A stretch of 64,000 bases of DNA from Eledone cirrhosa (GCA_964016885.1 OZ024743.1:15089209-15153208), one strand, 5' to 3'; positions 50,298 through 61,230 are shown, counted from the stretch's first letter. Made by a program: numbers and translations. The notes: generated from the letters alone by a model not told the origin.

Positions 50298-50740
50298 AAT
50301 TTCGTATATCTAAAGGTTTGCATACAAAGATGTATTAGTAAATTAGAATTAGAATTTAGCTTCGTCAATAGCTATATACAAATATGTATGTGAATCTGAA
50401 CATATGAAATTCACATACAAATTTGTTTACAGCTATGTCGAAGCTAAATTCAAATTCTATTTTAAGTTGAGCCAATTTAGACAGCTTCGCATCCAAATGA
50501 GGCTAATAGAACCATTTACGCGAGCGAAAAAACTATGTATTTTCGCCTGTCCAGCAGTAGAAAGAGGGAAGTATTGTTCTGATGAGAACCATCTAAGTTC
50601 CAAATGCAAAGATAATTATCACCCTTGTATCTGCCAGACTCTGCTTGGCGGCGCTAGTCGTAAGTCTTCTATTCATAGCTGAGGCTTTCTAAATGTTTAT
50701 TCATTAAATATACCGTATATATTTAGATATACGAAATTCA
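50298..50740. mobile_element. Fold-back (TIR) repeat, copy 2
   Basis: Ends are inverted: 'gtgaatttcgtatatctaaa' at the left and its complement 'tttagatatacgaaattcac' at the right (50721-50740). The right 60 bp ('ggctttctaaatgtttattc', 'ataccgtatatattta') match the right end of the repeat at 20243-20658. A 92-codon open frame inside matches no family. MITE-like, non-autonomous. Confidence 0.65.
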
Positions 50741-50785
50741 CGCACATATGCAAGCTAAATTCTAATTACATATATGTATATATAT

Positions 50786-51459
50786 AAAATACAATATGTT
50801 TAAAAGGTAACACATTAGAGAGAGAGTGTGCCATCAATAAAACAGGGAAAACCACCAGTGTATGTAATCGATAATCTATGGAAGGCACGGTAGACACACA
50901 ATAATTAAAAATATAAATTAAAATGTATATACGCACCTCTATAACTACATAATACACGCGTACAGATCCAAAGAGCTCTGTTTCGCCAGGAGGTAGTTGA
51001 CTGAAATGGTATAGCCTATGACTCATCAGCGCATGTAAGACTATACATTCTAAGAGAATCTAAAGCGACCGTCCAGCTACACGCGGCAGAGAGATGTCAC
51101 AGCGTGTTTAGGGCAGTGAACCAGTGGTGTCTGAGGGATGAGCTGCTAGAAAGGGCAGCCCAAAAACCACTCGTGGTGTGCTCAACCAAACAGAGAGAGG
51201 GGAAAGACTGTTATAAGGAGCGAAATATCACGATAAATTAACGGAGCCATAGACTCTGGCCATTCCCTGTCAATAATGTGCTCAAAGGAAAAGGAATCCT
51301 GAGCTCGTTAAAATACAATATGTTGAAAAGGTAACGCACTAGAGAGAGAAAGTTGCCATCAATAAAACAGGGAAAACCACCAATGTATGGAATATAAAAT
51401 CTATGGAAGGCAGGGTAGACACACAATAATTAAAAATATGAATTAAAATGTATATACGC
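50786..51459 (-). repeat. Tandem repeat, ~525-bp unit, carrying a ribozyme
   Basis: The block 51310-51459 recurs at 50786-50934 ('caataaaacagggaaaacca', 'acacacaataattaaaaat'), in direct orientation and offset by about 525 bp. Between them lies unique sequence with a hammerhead fold on the minus strand. On the minus strand this is 1.28 units: unit 1 is 51459 to 50935 and unit 2 starts at 50934 and stops at a TA tract. Direct repeats around a hammerhead resemble a retrozyme or a PLE pseudo-LTR. The right end abuts PLE E exactly (51459/51460). Confidence 0.75.
50953..51037 (-). ncRNA. Hammerhead ribozyme, complete three-stem fold
   Basis: Minus strand, 85 nt. Stem I: TACATGCG (51037-51030) with CGCGTGTA (50960-50953), eight pairs including one G-U. 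Core CTGATGA (51029-51023). Stem II starts GTCA (51022-51019) with TGGC (50888+100: 50988-50985), four pairs around a 30-nt loop. GAAA (50984-50981). Stem III ACAGA with TCTGT, five pairs, plus a further GC/GG-side extension. Cleavage triplet GTA (50963-50961). Every conserved core base is present. It has the longest stem I and the best stem III of the folds in this window, so I consider it the most likely to be active alone. Confidence 0.8.
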
Positions 51460-51466
51460 CACCGCA

Positions 51467-52074
51467 CACCCACCCCCATCTCCCCTTCCCCATCACCTAC
51501 CACTCCTCCACACTACCCCTCCACCGCACCATCCTCCGCCTCTTCTGACGCCTCGAGTGCGAACCCTCCCCCTCCCCCCGCCATTCCTTCAAACGCGCGC
51601 GTAACCGCTGCACCCTCCTCTCCCGCAGACCCCCTCCCCCACGCTCTTCTTCCCCCACCATGTTCCCTTCCTTGCTCCAGGCCTCGCTGTGACAAATGCC
51701 CTCACATCACCAACACCACCACCTTCCTGGGTCACAATGGTCACTCTCTCTTTGTTCGGCACTCCTTCCGCTACACCTGCTCCAATCTAGTCTATGGATT
51801 ATGCTACGCGGAGTTCAGCGCAACCTACCTGGGACAGATTGGACGTCGCCTGGCGGACTGTTTCACGGAACACCTCCGTGATATTCGCCTCGGCGGGAGT
51901 TCCCCCATCGCCCGCCACTTTGGCTCCCCTGGACATTCCGCCCACCAACCCACATTCTGTGGCCTGCTCCGATGCCATGTAACACCCGCCACCCGCCTCA
52001 CAGTCGAACAACACACCATCTTCACTCTACAGACCCCCCTCCCCGGCCTGAACTCCCCAGCCCTATTGATTTAG
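51467..52074 (+). pseudogene. PLE E RT connection + GIY-YIG endonuclease
   Basis: The first 80 bp read HPHLPFPITYHSSTLPLHRT in one frame (the RT C-terminal block of canonical PLEs), then the frame changes. The second frame reads CSRPRCDKCPHITN (Cys motif) and the nuclease SNLVYGLCYAEFSATYLGQI with GRRLADCFTEHLRDI, then SPIARHFGSPGHS, ending at GLNSPALLI and a stop. The domain itself is uninterrupted over about 130 codons. The upstream Pro/Ser-rich translation of the second frame is an artefact of the frame change. Confidence 0.8.
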
Positions 52075-52538
52075 CCTTCGACCGCAAACCTTTACCCCCA
52101 CACACATCCACCACTAACACCACTAACACACTCCTCTATTTCACCGCCCCCTCCCCCTTGGCCCACCTCACAACTAATAATCCTATCACCCCCACATCAC
52201 CCAAACACTCCCCAACTAACAATACTAACATCCATCCCCCTCCCCCTAACACCCGTGCCTCCACACACCCCACACGCACACACACACCTGCACATATATA
52301 CACGCACTCACACTATCAACACACCCTACTACCAACACTAACCCTCACCCACACATCCACTCCGACCAACCCACAACTAATATCACTAACATCACCCCGA
52401 CTCCACGCACACAAACACACACCATCCCACATACACCCACCAACATCTACGTACACCACCCACTCGACACACCTAACCAGCACTAACCCCCACTTAAACA
52501 CCCGCTCAACCCTTTCCACACCACCAGTAATACTAACA
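52075..52538 (+). other. CA/CC-rich 3' UTR of PLE E
   Basis: Low-complexity sequence of CAC/ACC/CCC words. The long Thr/Pro/His-rich frame over it is not credible as a protein because it has no domain and lies after the GIY-YIG stop. Confidence 0.6.
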
Positions 52539-52669
52539 CAAAGGGCCTCTTCTCCTCTCATTGGCCAACATCTATATAACACAAACACATTTTAATTTAA
52601 TTGATTTCTGACTTAAAATGTGTTTGTGTTATATAGATGTTGGCCAATGAGAGGAGAAGAGGCCCTTTG
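52539..52669. repeat. Perfect 57-bp inverted repeat in PLE E
   Basis: Arms 52539-52595 and 52613-52669 are exact reverse complements with a 17-nt loop. The arms include 'gggcctcttctcctctcatt' and 'ggccaacatctatataacac'. In RNA it would form a very stable hairpin. It may come from a fold-back event during insertion or may be a structural part of the element 3' end. Confidence 0.9.
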
Positions 52670-52813
52670 ACACTGAAATTCGTTTGTTTGAATTCACATG
52701 ATTCCAGTTCCTCAGTGAAATAATAACCCAACCAGGAACTGGGCATATCAGAGTATTGACAATATTATACACATCAACAACATATGTACTTGTCTATACC
52801 ACACTAATTCGGA

Positions 52814-52866
52814 CTGCCTGAAGAGATCACAGCCAAAGATGGCTGTCACTGAAATATATATAGCAG
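52814..52866 (+). ncRNA. Hammerhead ribozyme of PLE E
   Basis: Stem I CTGC (52814-52817) with GCAG (52863-52866). Core CTGAAGA (52818-52824). Stem II: inner helix ACAGCC with GGCTGT (six pairs) above a weak base with two mismatches. GAAA (52851-52854). Stem III is a very short AU-rich helix, with ATA (52860-52862) as cleavage triplet. The core variant CTGAAGA and the following 'ga.tcaca' word are shared with the PLE B ribozyme. Position near the element end fits PLEs. The weak base of stem II may reduce activity. Confidence 0.65.
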
Positions 52867-52930
52867 CAATAAACGAAGCTAAATTTTAAACATTTGACTT
52901 TTTATTTAACTTTATTTTACATTACTCCGG

Positions 52931-53317
52931 AGTAACCAAACCAACCTGCGCACCTCGTCGAGTGCTCCAGCCTGCATACTGAGGTGTTGGTATAAAACCA
53001 ACATATACTCAAAATATATATATATATTAGAAAGTGAGGTACTTTTTACAAAATGAAAAATAACCGAGGTGTCCTACACGAGTGAAAGTATAAAGAAAAA
53101 GAGATGAAATATATATATTTTTAAAAAAAATAAGACTCCAGTTGCATTTTCGATTTCATCTCTTTTTCTATATATATATATATATAATAAAGACTTTTGA
53201 TGTATTGAAGGCTTCTTTGGTTTATTTTCATAATTCTTCAGCTCTGTTTAATTACATTGATGTCATTTCTATAATACGAAGAGGGTGTTTAACTCCAACA
53301 CACTCTAGTATTTTAAT
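52931..53317. other. Non-coding DNA after PLE E
   Basis: Short TA tracts (53018-53028, 53171-53187). A 'aattcttcagctctg' word (53236) looks like a PLE-type core on the minus strand but does not fold. Confidence 0.45.
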
Positions 53318-53445
<128 letters not shown>

Positions 53446-53983
53446 TTAAAAGGTAAAACTACATTCATGTATACTTATTAAAATTATTTTTCACAATAAT
53501 CTATTTGATTTTGCCGTTCATAATTAGATCAATATTTGTGCTGTCATTATTGATGAAATGGGTACAGTACTAGTAATAATAACAAAGGATAACACATCTC
53601 ATTAGTGGGTAAACCAATGCCGTTCAACTCTGGAGATAACTGACTGTCTAATCCAAAACAATAAAGTTTAAAATTCACATCCAAAATTGTGCAAAATTTA
53701 TTAATATTTACTATGTATAACTTATCTTTTATAAATAGCCATCGTAGTCGGTGTTCTAATATCATTACTATCCTGTAAACAGCATCAGACAGATTCTGTC
53801 ATCCCATTTCCAATAAAAATGAGAAATAATACAAATGTTTAGTCAGACTGGATTTAATGAAAAGACTATGATTCATAAATAGGAAAAACAACTTACAATT
53901 GCAGAATTTAGCAACACCTAAAGCAAGTGAACTGATAGTCCTCGAAACTTACAAGGCAAAGAAGAGGCTTGGTTTTAATAATC
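53446..53983. other. AT-rich DNA, no gene seen
   Basis: Nothing recognisable. It ends at the target duplication of the following SINEs. Confidence 0.5.
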
Positions 53984-54000
53984 ATTATTTGTAAATAAAG

Positions 54001-54183
54001 GGCGGTAGATTGGCAGTATCGGTAGAGGGTGGACGCCATGCTTTCCAGCATAGTTACGTCCCTTTACGATCTGAGTTCAAATGTCGCCGAGGTTGACTTT
54101 GCCTTTCATCTTTACGGGGTCGATAAAATAAAGTACCAGTAATGCATTGGGTAATTGCTGGCCTTGTGCCTAAAGTAGAAACA
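54001..54183 (+). mobile_element. SINE, first of a tandem series
   Basis: Complete SINE very close to the 12188 copy (head 'ggcggtagattggcagtatc', core 'tttgcctttcatctttacgg', tail 'cctaaagtagaaacaatt'). Flanked by the 17-bp repeat 'attatttgtaaataaag' at 53984-54000 and 54184-54200. The pairing of its head with the 12188 copy suggests the same recent subfamily. Confidence 0.9.
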
Positions 54184-54200
54184 ATTATTTGTAAATAAAG

Positions 54201-54381
54201 GGATTGGCAGTATCGGTAGAGAGTCGGACACCATGCTTTGACGCATAGAGTTACGGCCCTTGCTATTCTGAGTTCAAATCCCGCCGAGGTTAACTTTGCC
54301 TTTCATCCTTACGGGGTCGATAAAATAAAGTACCAGTAATGCACTGGGTAATTGCTGGGCTTGTTCTAAAAAGTAGAAACA
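54201..54381 (+). mobile_element. SINE, second of the tandem series
   Basis: A related but distinct copy (head 'ggattggcagtatcggtaga', B box 'gagttcaaatcccgcc', tail 'aaagtagaaacaattatt'), flanked by the same target repeat at 54184-54200 and 54382-54398 (last base changed). So three copies of the target bracket two SINEs. Confidence 0.9.
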
Positions 54382-54469
54382 ATTATTTGTAAATAAAATG
54401 GGAAAGGCATAAATAGTTGAAGTCAAACAAATTATGTTAAATGTAACAACTGCATTTCATGATTTTGCA

Positions 54470-54655
54470 TTTCAAAATGGCTTGTAGTAATTGTTCGCAC
54501 TGTATGTGGTTAGATTTCCGATTTCGCCAAGTTGAAATGTGCTTTCCATCCTTTTGGCATCGGCGAAATAAACTGTTATTCGAATACTGGGAAAGGTTTC
54601 ATCGATTAGCATGTTTTCCGAAAGATCCGGCTTTCTATGTTAGAAATCTTGGTTA
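54470..54655 (+). mobile_element. Old diverged SINE, third in line
   Basis: Aligns roughly to the SINE core and tail: 'gctttccatccttttggcat', 'gcgaaataaactgttattc', 'aatactgggaaaggtttcat', 'tttctatgttagaaatc'. Head region poorly conserved. It is much older than the two copies just upstream. Confidence 0.5.
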
Positions 54656-55035
54656 GTCTATTCAAAATATGGCCAAACATAGAATTCTCACAGGAACAGT
54701 AGGAAAGTCATCAGATGTATCAACTCATGAGCTGTCAAGATCATCCGATACAGTGCAGATATGTTTAAATGGATCACTGATGAATTATATTCTATTGATA
54801 CGAAAAAAATCAAAATCACAAGTAGGAAAATGACAAATCAGTGTAGAAGTTACTGTGTAAATGGAGAAACATTGTTTGTAAATATCCGTGGCTGCAAGAA
54901 AGGAAACCAGAGAAGATAAGATAGTGAGAACAACTAACTCTGCAAAATTAATAGAATACATGGTAAAAAATAAAGAGTCACAGAATTTTCTTTTGAAATA
55001 GTACATTTTTAAGCCATCCTATCTGCTACTGGTCA
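54656..55035. other. Non-coding DNA, possible LINE internal remnant
   Basis: No clear frame. It lies directly downstream (minus-strand sense) of the LINE RT remnant and could be its further degraded continuation. Confidence 0.35.
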
Positions 55036-56690
55036 TAGACAGAGAATGTAAGTCGTGGAAGGCATTATAATGGCAGTCCAAGTAAGTGAAGTCAGAATCT
55101 TTGCGTTTTTTCCCGGGATAGATAGCAGATTTATCGCTCAATAATGTGAACGACCTGACATTGACTGTACAAGGTGAGGATGACTGCATCTGAGATAAGT
55201 TGTGGTAGATAGCCCTACTCCCAGCATCAGACTAGGAGATCGTAGAGTTTTCCATGTAACTTGGGAGCCGATGCTTCTAAATCCCATTTAGAATCACCTG
55301 CTGCCTTGCCACTCGAGGCGGAACGACGCATTCTACTCGGAAGAAGATGGCCTAGCTAAATGAGTCTGATGGGTGGATTTAATATTCACCAACCATTCTT
55401 GAATTTTCAACTTGTTTTTGGCAAACCAGTTTTGTTTCAATTCGAGGTGAACGCAAAAACCTCCTCACGTATCTGTAAAATGGCACCAGCTTTGAGTTGC
55501 TCCCAATGCGATTCGGGAGGACTTATGGAGACGCTTGCATTTTCTAGCCTCGACTGAAGTGTTGCATGCATAGAAGCTATGTTTCACTTCAGCTGTCTAG
55601 AAACAGCCAATCTTGGCGGTTCTCAATTTCTTTTGTTTGGTTTGGGTTTAAAGTATATCTGGGGTTTGATTGAAACGAGATGATGGCCGGTGAAATTGTA
55701 TACTGGGCATCAGTTTGGTATGCAATACGGCTATTAGGTCAGGATGGGTACTAGAATAAAATTATTAGGTACCACTATTTGACCTAAGGATGCCTCCAGG
55801 TTTGTTTCAAACGCTCTTTCTGTTGTAATATGGTGATTGTGATGACGCGTTGATTCTCTGGGTAGAAAGTCAACAGAAAGTACACTTTGCTGTTGCAGTT
55901 ACAACGACATGTCATCCAGGTATTCCCTCCCAGGTTACAGGATCTCAGCCTCTACTGGTATTGAGAGCACCAAGGTACATAACATTGTCGTTTGCAGGGA
56001 TGCTTTGTAGGAGGCTGCGTAGAATGAGAGTAAAACGTTTGCCTGCCTGCATGATCTGCTGGACGAGTTAGGGTGCACATACTAAAAAACTGGGCGTATT
56101 GCTGATTGCACAATGGGAGGCGTATATAGATGATGTTGTCAGAATGACCTATTGGCATGTTTGAATCTTGAAAGCGATAGAGTTCTAGCCATGAAGACTA
56201 AGTCGGAAGAGTGTCTCTCTCCTGTTGGTTTGCCTGTGTAATAGAGAGTGTATCCTGCGCCTGCTCTAGTAAGCTGTTATCCTCTGAGAGCACCGATGTC
56301 AATATTCAGCCGTGAAAGCTTGTGTGCAATTAGAGTGGAGCTTCATTCTGAAGTTCTACTTGTGGTTGAGTCTAGCAGGGTTCTAATTTTGTTATTTGAC
56401 ACCCATGCATATTAGTGTATACCTTTTCTTCCTTGGTGTTGTTCAACAGCGTGTGATGCCCGTTGGCCGCGGTTTGCCAAATGGCGGTGTAGGAGATGAG
56501 TTTTGATTAGGCCACGTTTCTAGGCCCCTTTCCATATGGAGCGAGCAATGTTTTCCTTAGATAAGCCTGCTTAGCCATTCTGGGTGTAATGAATGGTGTT
56601 GTCTTCCTGAGGTCAACATCAGACGACCAATATCCTGAAACGCCTGCTTGCTGGAATGGTGCTCATAGGATTGTTGGGTAAACGTAATTT
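55036..56690 (-). pseudogene. LINE relic, endonuclease + start of RT
   Basis: Minus strand, many breaks, but colinear with the 'craniofacial development protein 2-like' type of invertebrate LINE protein. From the right: LYYTGKPTGERHSSDLVF and RFKHANR (about 56290-56160), MPIGHSDNIIYIRLPLCNQQ (56158, endonuclease), a 'DNVMYLGALNTS' block in another frame (the GDFNA-like motif), QQKERLKQTWRHP and YFKPKPNKRN (about 55650), LQSRLEN (about 55550), then the RT start SSGKAAG and ASAPKLHGKLYDLLV with CWEQ-like GYLPQLISDAVILTLYS (about 55310-55140). The catalytic RT region is missing. The clade (RTE- or CR1-related) is not settled. Confidence 0.65.
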
Positions 56691-59600
56691 TATAACTTTC
56701 CTGCAAATTAATAACTACATAAAATAGACACAAACATACCTATGTACACCTACAGGATCATAGATATACAAATATATTGGCTGAAATAAATAAAATACAC
56801 GCAAACACACATTCATTCGAGCACCGCTCTCACTCACACACTCTCTGCCCCGTTCTCTCTCTTTCTTATTCTCTGTATCTCTCTCGCTTTACTTTTCTCT
56901 TTCAATCAAACATTTATGCTTACACAGCCTTAGACTGAAATCATTCACCTTTAACTTGACTCTAAATATAGAGTGAAGAGAATCTATATAAAACAATCAA
57001 TACTTGCCTACAGTTTTATGAAGGTGGGATAAAAACACACATATGTTAGAAGACGGAGTCTGACTCTGAGACCGACACATACAAACTCTCACATACTCTC
57101 AATTTCACAACTGATATGGTGTATGTGAGTGGCAATAAGATAGTGTTTTATAAACAAACCTATTGTTCTGAACTATCGCGTCATGTATTCTAATATTTCT
57201 TCTATTTTATACTTTCGCAGTTTTCTTTGAAAACATTTAACAGATCTTTTAATACTCTCATAACTATTAGCAAATAACAAGTACATAAACATCTAAAAAC
57301 CTCCAATAAATAAATAGATAAATATAATTAAAAGAGAACGTTCAATAAAGAAAAGTAAAGAATTATAATTCTTCACACTGTTTCGCAAAACAAAGGAAGA
57401 GAAAATAGTTATAAAATACCGTGAAAAAATAAAACATTATAAAAACAATTACAATTTATGGTTTACTCCACCATAAAGCTATGTCAGTTATATTTGTAGA
57501 TCAAAAGTTAATATCATATCTTGTTAAGTTCAAACTGAATATTTTCACAAGCAATAAACCTGCCTTGCTCAGTGAATACACAAACAGTCTATGATTAATT
57601 TCAATACACTTTATTTTCTCTACTACCTTCAATTGAGCAACTGCAGTTACTTACATCTACCTTCACTGCATGTACAACAAAACCAAAATCAGAGACGAGA
57701 CGGAATGATTTTCTATGAAGAGAGACATATGCAAAAGTCTCTATGTATGCAGAACCAGGCTAATTTTGTGAAAACTATTAATTCCGCTTCAGTGATTGTG
57801 TATGGAAACCATTGGCTCTATACCATACTGCTTTCAACGTTTATAAATTTGGGGATGTTTAAGATTCAAACAATACTCGAAATACGATATCGAATACATT
57901 TTAGCGTAAAGCAAATTAAAATAATCAAATTAAATGGCAACTGTAGATTTTGGACACTTTCTTCATGTTTGTCGGATCTAATTATTAGACTCGCCAATTT
58001 TTTCTCCATTTCATTACAATGGCTTACATTAATTTAGCTTAATTAAAGTTGCTCATAAATACGAGTGGTTGAACGAATCAGAATGTAGCCGATACATTAT
58101 AGACAATGTAATGATTACTGTCTGTATTAAATCAAAGCGTAATTTCGAAACAGTGAAGAACATTTTACACTGCACAGTTATTTACATATGTGCTTTTAAG
58201 CAAATCCGAAGCACAAACTTTATAATATACTGAATATCTAAATTAGAACACGAAAACAATTATAATTAACATTGTATGTAAACGTGTGCTTGCTTGTGTC
58301 ATTTTGATGTTTATCTTCAGCAATTATTTTAACTTTATTCTCTCCTGACACCAATCGGGCTATGTGTAAAGATTTGATTGCGTCTGTCTGTGTGTGTAGG
58401 TTGGGATTGTCCTATAAATCAAATTATTTCCTTAGAAGAGTTTCTTTGCTGCATTCATTAGTATTGCGGTTTTCCAAAATTTAGATATAGCTTGAGACAT
58501 TCAAGCCTCGCAGAAACAATTCATCCTTTTATCCAGGAAACCTTTCTTCTTGCAGTTTTACGAGGACGTGCTTCTGTATGCCCAAAACTCTAATAGTTAA
58601 TCACTTTAGATTTATCATTCAAATGTGCAATTAGTTTCATAAAACACCAACAATCAAATTGTCTGGAACGGAATAGAGTTGAACATGCCTGTATGATGAT
58701 TGTAATAGTGATCTCCAACAAACACTGAGGACCTTACGCCTCGAACATTCCATAAGATCATTTATAGAATGCTTTCAACTCTTTTAAAATGCATACACAA
58801 TTTGATGCCAAATAATATACGTAAGATCGGCATGTATGTCTGCGTAAGACGTTACAGATCACAGAGGGCTTTAAAACTAATACTGCTTCAAATATTAGCG
58901 CTAAATAAGTTATATGTTGTCGTTATAGAACTGATATTCTCCTGGAAGTTTGCTTTCCAAATCTCTGATAAGCTTTGTGCGTTTGTGCGTTAATCATGGT
59001 GTTTTACTGCATCGCAAAACGCTCGTCGATATAGACTAAAATGATACCTAATTTATTGACGAAAACCATGAATAGAAATCGATTGAACATTGATACAGTA
59101 ATTATCATTGAACTGTATTTTAATCTAAAAGCAAATGATCTGTGTTTTAATAGTTGTTATTCAGTTAGCACACATTTTCAACAAGCTACATATACCATTC
59201 TCGCGTAATCCAGATTATGTAATGGAAATAATCTGAAAGATCATTTAGGAGGGAACGCTCATGATTATAATGTGTTCAGAACTATAATAACACTTGATAG
59301 TAGATACAATAAGCTTGAAATAAAATATAGTTATTGACACAGCCGGACCCGTTTGCCTATAGATTTACTCGAAATCCTACTCTTCTAAATATCAACTTCA
59401 ACTAGAAAACTGGTGCAACACAATCATCATTTAAATGTTTCTCCTTGTAAACTAAACATCGTTGAATTTATGTGTGATAAATTCAATGTTGTTGCATGTG
59501 GATCTACCAGTCATTGGTCAATTCAATGCTGAAATATATGAACACATCATCCTGAATTGAAACGAAATATTTCTCCTAGATTAGCGAATGATCACGTTAG

Positions 59601-60576
59601 CATTAATCTAATATATGTAAAACATCATAACCAATCACAACGAATTAATTTCGAACTGAATATTTATGTATATTCGAACTGAATAATTCAAAGATATATG
59701 CTAATGTCATCCGGAACACTGGTTGCTAATTTTCATCACCATATAATGCATATCATAAGTGAATATTTAGAATTGGTTTTGCCTGTATTATACTTTTATA
59801 CATATTGTGTACAGTCAATATTGTCTAATATATATAATATAACTTATTTTAATCCTAAAGGATTTATATTATAAAACAATACTTTATATTTATCTTCTTC
59901 TCATAAAATGTACAGAACACTCCTCTTTCATTACCCATGTCACTAGGTTCCGGCAACATTTCATAATAGACTGGTCGGAACAAGATACCGTATTCCTGTA
60001 TAGTAAATCTAGCTTCCTCAGTAGAGATCAGACTACAACCAACAACCCACCACGCCTACCAGCTTGGAGAAATTGAGAGAGAATAAAACATCATTCTGAA
60101 AATAAATTGGGAATACAGGCCGGTAAAATGCTATTAATGTATTTAATCACCATCCACAAAGTAATATCTGGTACTCTGTCAAATATTAAGATATCAATTT
60201 ATCTCTTTCGGAAAAGAAATTAAGGGTTGTGAAGTGGCTTGTCTTTTCTTATCTATTATCTCCTTAGATGAAGACAGTACCAGCCAAGAGAAAATGAGCT
60301 GACCTACAATGTGTGGACAGAATACATCTAAGAAGTAATGTAATGTAATGTAACTTGGAAACTTGAACATAATTAACAATCTTTTACTGAAGTGGAGTTA
60401 CTGAACATATTTCATCTTATAGTGTTGATGGATAAATCATATAAGATTTACGTAGAAAATTGATCACCATAGCAACTGCAAGAATTTGTATTCAAAGTAG
60501 TATATACATAGTCATTTATACATATATACATATATAAATACATAAACACACATTCACAAATGTATATACATACATA

Positions 60577-60580
<4 letters not shown>
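56691..60580. other. About 3.9 kb of AT-rich DNA, no gene recognised
   Basis: No microsatellite over 20 bp and no recognisable repeat until 60582. The longest open frame is 57591-58037 (plus, 148 codons, listed separately). This is the least repeat-laden stretch of the window and the best place to look for a non-coding or regulatory element, but I see no specific signal. Confidence 0.55.
57591..58037 (+). CDS. Hypothetical ORF, 148 codons, unrecognised
   Basis: Starts MINFNTLYFLYYLQLSNCSY and ends SISLQWLTLI. It is rich in Ile, Leu, Phe and Asn, as expected from AT-rich DNA. Two hydrophobic stretches (about residues 1-20 and 72-92) could be membrane segments, but there is no motif, no family I recognise, and no visible splice context. 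An ORF of this length can arise by chance in a window this large. I list it only because nothing else explains it. Confidence 0.15.
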   Translation: MINFNTLYFLYYLQLSNCSYLHLPSLHVQQNQNQRRDGMIFYEERHMQKSLCMQNQANFVKTINSASVIVYGNHWLYTILLSTFINLGMFKIQTILEIRYRIHFSVKQIKIIKLNGNCRFWTLSSCLSDLIIRLANFFSISLQWLTLI

Positions 60581-60581
<1 letters not shown>

Positions 60582-60665
<84 letters not shown>

Positions 60666-60700
60666 TAACATAACAGATTAAAGTTTAAGCAAAGAATCGC
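60582..60700. repeat. (TA)n plus short shared repeat
   Basis: TA repeats (60582-60660), then 'ttattaacataacagattaa' and 'agtttaagcaaagaatcg', the same 40-bp word as at 43148-43188. In both places it follows TA repeats directly, so it is probably the end of a small element. Confidence 0.8.
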
Positions 60701-60730
60701 TGCTTTCACCCTTAACGTGATCTTCTGACA

Positions 60731-60774
<44 letters not shown>

Positions 60775-60784
60775 AATATGTATA

Positions 60785-61230
60785 TACACATGGTGGCTGC
60801 CAACTCGTTTTCGAGTACGGCCACTACTTTATATCCATGTAGGAGAACTCCTACCGATACGCTGAACGAGTGTGACTTTTTAGTCCAGCCAGCGACTTGA
60901 AAGCTCTGGTACAAACACTACACTTGTGACAATTATTGACACATAGTGCTGGGCCCAGGGTACCATGTGAAGACAAGTGCAGAGACATCTCCAGATATAA
61001 AGCAATGCCTGTGCCGTGAAGCTTTTATAGTGAGCAAAGGCACTGCACAAAGCCAGTCCCACTCTCTTAACCCAGATGATATTTACCAAAAAGAAGAACA
61101 AGTGAACATCATTGGATATCATCAGGGTTGCAGGTGTTATATCAGAGTTTTCCTTCTCCTAGAATTCTGCCATGACAATGTCTAAGGGGTCATCTCTCCC
61201 GTTGGTTTTGGATGGCCATTGACTCTTAAG
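60785..61230 (-). pseudogene. LINE 3' end relic with C2H2-like motif
   Basis: On the minus strand (about 60930-60865) one frame reads CHKCSVCTRAFKSLAGLKSH, which resembles the C-terminal zinc-finger-like motif found at the end of many invertebrate LINE proteins; the second His position is lost (TRSAYR). Sequence after it ('gtggccgtactcgaaaacga' on the minus strand) resembles LINE 3' UTRs. The region upstream (61230-60935) does not give a clear frame. It could belong to the same family as 55036-56690. Confidence 0.4.

Larger units (their letters stand above)
51460..52930 (+). mobile_element. Penelope-like element E, 5'-truncated, C-rich
   Basis: Plus strand. It starts abruptly at 51460, right at the end of the tandem repeat, in the RT C-terminal (connection) region. 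It carries the GIY-YIG domain to 52074, a CA/CC-rich 3' UTR, a perfect 57-bp hairpin (52539-52669) and a hammerhead fold (52814-52866), and ends near 'cagcctgcatactgaggtg' (about 52990 at most). Its GC content is much higher than the surroundings, as if acquired or drifted recently. The 3' border is uncertain; a TA run follows at 53018. Confidence 0.75.

Noticed and set aside
51972..52595. 207-codon Thr/Pro/His-rich frame
   Set aside because: It lies over the CA/CC-rich 3' UTR of PLE E after the GIY-YIG stop and has no domain.
53205..53245. CTGAAGA ... GAAA on the minus strand near 53236
   Set aside because: Only five bases lie between the two core strands, so stem II cannot form.
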